A model generated the notes under the pieces. That model made no database searches and was not told the DNA's origin. It worked only from the letters and a program-made list of their open reading frames with translations. DNA of 64,000 bases from Zygnema cylindricum (lineage: Eukaryota > Streptophyta > Zygnematophyceae > Zygnematales > Zygnemataceae). A program made the translations under genes and the position numbers. Numbering within the stretch: position 1 is the stretch's first letter; each line of letters begins with the position of its first letter. This document shows, piece by piece, positions 60,101 to 64,000 of the stretch. The stretch is taken from NCBI GenBank assembly GCA_037447655.1, contig JBBHKE010001545.1, positions 24,856 through 88,855 of the forward strand. The letters run 5' to 3'.

Positions 60101-63100
60101 ACTACACCAATGGTGGTAAAGCTGTATTATTTGGGCAAGTTAAGGGACTAGAGTGGAGAAGGATTCCAGCATTTGATACTTTTATGGGGCTAGAATTTAT
60201 ATATTATATAATTTAACAAGATGATGTATAGGATTTATTATAGCTTTGGTGATATACTTGAATGCTAACAGCCATTTGGTATTTTTTTTTAAATGCAGCA
60301 AGAAGTTGCGCTGAAGCGATGCTGGCTCGCACGCTATTGGCTGTTGGCAAGACACCATGGTACACCTACCATTTTCCCATTTTCCCATTTTCCCATTTTC
60401 CCATTTTCCCATTTTCCCCATTTCCCACTTTCCCATTTCCCTTTTTCCATTTTTTCCATTTTCCCATTTTCCCACTTCCCCACTTTCCCATTGTCCCATT
60501 TCCTTTTCTGATTTTCCCGGATTCCTGTTTTCCTATTTTTTCATTTTCACAAACCCCCTTAATTATCTGTAGGTTTTTGTGAATTGATTGAGGTAATCTG
60601 TAGCTTTTTCTGCATCGTTTGAGGTTTAGTAGTCTTCAAATGTAGGCTTATGTGAATCGTTTGTAGGTGTTTGTGATTCGTTTGAGGTTTAATTGTCTAT
60701 AGTCTGTAGGTTTTCTTGAGCTGTCCGTAGGTTTTTGTGAATCATTTGTAGGTTTTTGTGAATCGTTTGAGGTTTAATTGTCTATTGTTTGCGCGTTTTT
60801 GTCCAGGTGTCCATGCTGAAGTGGCTGGTCCCCAGGCAGAGCTGTGGCATGGGCTGGCTCCAGTGCCCTTTGAGTATGTGATGGGAGAGGGACAGAAGGC
60901 AATTGAGGAGTCTCGTTGGGCCAATTATAATGCAGAAAGTGGTGCTTCAAAGGGTGCGTGCTGAAAATCTCGTATGAAATTTAAATTTGCCAAATTGCCC
61001 TCAATAGATTTTGAATTTGACTTAGACCCATTGAAATTGTAAAAACGCCACATTCTCTTCGGTAAACCATTAGGTGCATTGTTTTTTATTATCATATCTA
61101 ATAGTTGTTCATTGGTTACGCCGGGAACATTTTATGTGTGTTGTGTTGTAGTTTTTTCGAAATATATTACGGCTTTCAGGTACGAAAATACCATTGTTTG
61201 TCAATGATGTATGGTGAAACTGAATTAGGATTCGCTGAAATGTCACAGAGGACAGATTTTTTGACACACGAGAATTGAAGGATATCAATTCTGATTTCAA
61301 TGTGGAGAGTATGTTGCTAGTGGAAAAAGGACTTCGAGATCTCGCATCCCTCAAGGTATCCAGCTCTTAGTACTCTCTTTAAAATCTAAAACTAAAGTAG
61401 ACTTGAAACTCAAAATTAAACCGGCTAGCTCTAAGTAGTTCTAGGATTTTCGTAAATAGCCTCAAACAGCCTTCAATCACCTTGATTTGCTTTTAAAACT
61501 GTAAAGACATAGCCCCAAGTAGCTTCAACAGCTTTGAAACATCTAAAACATTTCCAGTGAGGAAAATGACTTTTGCGAGTACCTGTACTACAACTGTAAT
61601 TACAGCGAACCACATTATTTTTTAGCGGTGTAGTGTACCATACAGAATTTTTTTCAATCCCACAAGTTTCGGGACTAAAACCGTTTTAACTCGTTCATGG
61701 TAGGTGGTAAGTAGGACAAATATTAGTGGGATCGCAATATTGATATCTGTAATATTGCAAATATTGGCAAAATTATACGTCGGCTCGATATATTGGATAT
61801 TCAGACCGCTCAAAATAATCAGATATCCTCCTTGATACCCATATTTACTGCTTCAATTGGATCTAATGATTTTCCAGGTGGAAGAAGGAGTTTTGTTGGC
61901 TATGGCCCAACTGCGGAGGCCTCCAATGCTTCGTACTGGAGCCACTGGTAAGAGCAAGTCTGATTATATTGTTTATTTCTTAATAAACACCTTGTTACAT
62001 ATAGGCGTTTCACACCCATGGTTTTTGGTCACATCAATTGGAATAACTCCAAAATTTTACACTGGCCCGCGCTTACAGGTAGTGTGTATTTACTTAGTTT
62101 CATGTAAAAACGAGATTAAACATTTTGTGTGATCCGTGCATTATTACTCTGTAGTAATTTTAGTTTCCGCTTTTGTAAAAATGATACCATTGCTAAGCCG
62201 GAGAAGTACATTATTCATCGCTATAACAGTACAAGGATTATTAATTCTATCTGGAATTTGAATCAGTAATACTTTTTTACGGTTGGGTGATTTGCTAGCT
62301 TGTGGTTCACTACTTCGATTACTGTTATTAACACTATTTTTTGACTTTGGGTCAAAAAATGCAAGAATGAATGAGTGTTGTTTAACTCTAATAGTAGTGA
62401 ATAGTGTACTAATCTTGGACAAATTTGATAATCAACAGTCTGAAAACTTTAACATCACAATAAATAATTTTTCAAGGTGTACTTTATCCTGCTATCCAAT
62501 TAAGGGTAGCTTCAGGTTTTTTTTTCTGAAAGCTAAAATTGTTAACAGTTAATTACTGTGCTTGACATTTTTGCGAAGCACAGGGAACATAACCAATTCT
62601 TCTCTCCTGTCTTACAAAAGCACCAAAGTTATTCATTTTTAAAGGTTTCATATTCGAGATCTTTTTTAATTTCCTTCTTTATCAGAGCTACAAGTCAGAA
62701 AGTTTAATATGCATAAATTGTGGGTTACCCCTGACTTATTTTTTCGACCTTTTTTTGCGGCAGGTGGTGGTCCTGGAGAAGGTCCTCGTCTTCATGAGTC
62801 TGTAGGTAAATTCTATACAACCTAATCCTTATTTAGTGGGTAAACTGATACCTGTCGCTGAAGGTATTTCTCTAGTTGTTTTATGTTCAATCATTGGCTT
62901 AGAATCAATGTCTGTAAACAATTTGCTTTCTTTTGCTCTTCATTAGGAAACATGTCATTTAACTTGAATTGTCGCACTTTTCTGCAGTTACTGAAAAGTT
63001 TGTGATTGATTGACATAGAAAATGAACAATGGAGCTAAACAGCTTAACTGACTACATTTCCGTTTGCATCAGCACATACGTGAACAAAATTATGTAACAA

Positions 63101-63927
63101 TTTCTTGGCCTATTTTTTTTTCTCTCTCTCTCTCTCGTCCCTTCCTTCTCTCTCTCTCTCTCTCTGCCACAGACTTAACTGAGGAAGAGGTCCAGGATGT
63201 CCGTTTCAAACAGGTAAAACATCCACTCTAACTTCTGTGGACAGATTACAATATTATGGATGGGAAAATATCTAAAGCATGTTAAGGTTCAGGTGTTCCA
63301 CTGCGTATGAATTTCCACCTGTCTAGTTCATTTGTGATACTCAAAGAGAGGAAGATGAAAAGCCAAAATAGTTGGACATGTCCCGAGGAGGGAGGAGGGA
63401 GGAGGGAGGAGAGAGGGAATGGTGGTCAGGGGAGGCGAAGTGATAATTATTTTGTATAATTGGCATCTAATTATGCCCATTGAGAAACAAAATTGCTGCA
63501 TTTATTGAATGATACCTCAGGCAGCAATTTTGAATCTACATAGCAATTTAGAAGACTTAAAAAATGCTTGTTTTGATCCTTCAGCTGATCGCAGTTTTTC
63601 TTCCTGTTGGTTGATCGTGGGAAAGAATACTGAAATATTGACCTGTATATTTTGGCTTTTCGGTTTTGGCAAAAACTGAAACGTGAGCATGTGTATATTC
63701 TCTTTTTAGTTTCGGGAAAAAAATAACTATTGACATGTGCACATTGCCATTTCTGTTTTGGCAAAACTGAAATGTTGACATGTCTATTTTCTTGTCTCAG
63801 TTTTGGCTTGTATACTTTTGGAGGCGAGCAAAAATTAATGGAGTGGAACCAGATTTGGCCGATGATCGATTGCAATATTGGATTGCTCGTACCAACTTCC
63901 AACCGAAGCTCCAGGATGCTGTGGATG
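53020..63927 (+). CDS. SCD2: SCD2-like coiled-coil protein, 3' end outside the window
   Basis: Exons seen: 53020-53205 (ATG), 54559-54731, 55229-55301, 55933-55974, 56913-56975, 59096-59173, 59514-59624, 60299-60359, 60807-60953, 61249-61355, 61878-61947, 62764-62805, 63173-63213 and 63801-63927. All phases agree, giving 440 residues so far. The N-terminus is Gly-rich, then AALKAQQRLRDMM and an acidic stretch, a Pro-rich part, and a coiled coil (AAAREIDQLRREATKLRDD to about residue 240). The hallmark EVALKRCWLARYW follows, then FWLVYFWRRAKINGVEPDLADDRLQYW. Arabidopsis SCD2 acts with SCD1 in clathrin-linked vesicle traffic and cytokinesis. The intron after 59624 uses a GC donor. A coiled-coil exon may lie in the N gap between 56976 and 59095. 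The exon 2 acceptor (54558) is the least certain. Confidence 0.88.
56619..56690. repeat. (CCCTCA)n microsatellite in SCD2 intron
   Basis: About nine near-perfect CCCTCA hexamers, followed by CT-rich sequence. The unit differs from plant telomere repeats, so it is an interstitial microsatellite. Confidence 0.85.
57041..57164. repeat. (TC)n/(CCCT)n microsatellite at the edge of the assembly gap
   Basis: A pure TC run passes into CCCT units and then into N bases, so the repeat probably caused the assembly to stop. Confidence 0.9.
57165..57649. other. Assembly gap (N)
   Basis: A run of 485 undetermined bases within the SCD2-like gene, between exons at 56913-56975 and 59096-59173. Any frame passing through it is meaningless. 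Confidence 0.99.
57650..57787. mobile_element. Right-hand end of a hAT-type MITE truncated by the gap
   Basis: The sequence ends ACCGATACACAACACTA and is rich in TATCG words, matching the right end of the 21616-22020 element. The left end lies in the N gap. It sits in an SCD2 intron. Confidence 0.8.
60366..60550. repeat. TTTTCCCA-type tandem repeat in SCD2 intron
   Basis: Units of the form CCCATTTT are repeated with variations immediately after the exon ending at 60359. The repeated FPFSHFPIF-like open frames are artefacts. Confidence 0.85.
60560..60800. repeat. Imperfect tandem repeat (GTAGGTTTTTGTGAATCGTT)
   Basis: Diverged copies of a unit containing GTAGGTTTTTGTGAATC and TTGAGGTTTAATTGTCTAT fill the intron up to the acceptor at 60806. 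Confidence 0.75.
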
Positions 63928-64000
63928 GTGGGTCAGCCTTTACAAAATATTCTATGATTGAGAGTTGCTTTCAATTGTTCCCTGAGCGCCTTTACAAAAT

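Noticed and set aside
60197-60582. Repetitive FPFSHFPIF / GKWENGKMG open frames
   Set aside because: They result from the TTTTCCCA tandem repeat in an SCD2 intron.
61690-61850. Possible further hAT relic with TATCG-like words
   Set aside because: Only loose similarity in AT-rich sequence; no terminal motif or duplication found.
1-64000. CRISPR arrays, bacterial operons or phage genes
   Set aside because: No regularly spaced repeats with unique spacers; the genes are intron-containing eukaryotic genes.

Overview
This is a window of a eukaryotic nuclear genome. It comes from a streptophyte (green plant lineage), most likely a charophyte alga or an early-diverging land plant. The genes are interrupted by many GT-AG introns, and they encode plant-type proteins: a DRT102-like RpiB-cupin fusion, a PIFI-like plastid protein, a plant-type ceramide kinase, an HVA22/REEP protein and an SCD2-like coiled-coil protein. 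The closest genera cannot be decided from the sequence. A Chara-like alga would fit the long, repeat-filled introns and the DNA-methyltransferase-bearing retrotransposon, but that is inference. One assembly gap of 485 N lies at 57165-57649.

Layout. 1-5960: gene-free repeats, including a tandemly duplicated module, one copy of which carries a ~700 bp inverted-repeat element. 5962-9349 (+): 1-Cys peroxiredoxin, from which one internal exon could not be found. 11427-12413 (-): intronless RpiB-cupin protein, with a duplicated fragment of its 3' end just downstream. 14317-18679 (-): seven-exon plastid protein resembling PIFI. 20099-22028: three DNA transposons nested inside one another. 22201-32880 (+): a decayed Ty3/gypsy retrotransposon in the order gag, protease, DNMT3-like cytosine methyltransferase, reverse transcriptase/RNase H, integrase, PHD finger, with long terminal repeats. 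34272-47004 (-): thirteen-exon ceramide kinase whose introns hold two hAT-type elements and a tRNA-derived sequence. 48990-50094 (+): five-exon HVA22/REEP protein. 53020-63927 (+, continuing past the window): SCD2-like gene.

The five multi-exon models were built by hand. In each of them except the peroxiredoxin, all splice phases agree and the joined frame stays open. The host genes look like ordinary, functionally unrelated single-copy genes: redox defence, plastid electron transport, sphingolipid phosphorylation, ER shaping and vesicle traffic.

The most notable item is the retrotransposon. Its pol frame carries a recognisable C5-cytosine methyltransferase (motifs I, IV, VI, VIII and IX/X) between protease and reverse transcriptase. 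It also carries a complete C4HC3 PHD finger after the integrase, so one polyprotein combined a DNA methyltransferase with a putative histone reader. This copy is dead: it has several stops and frameshifts.
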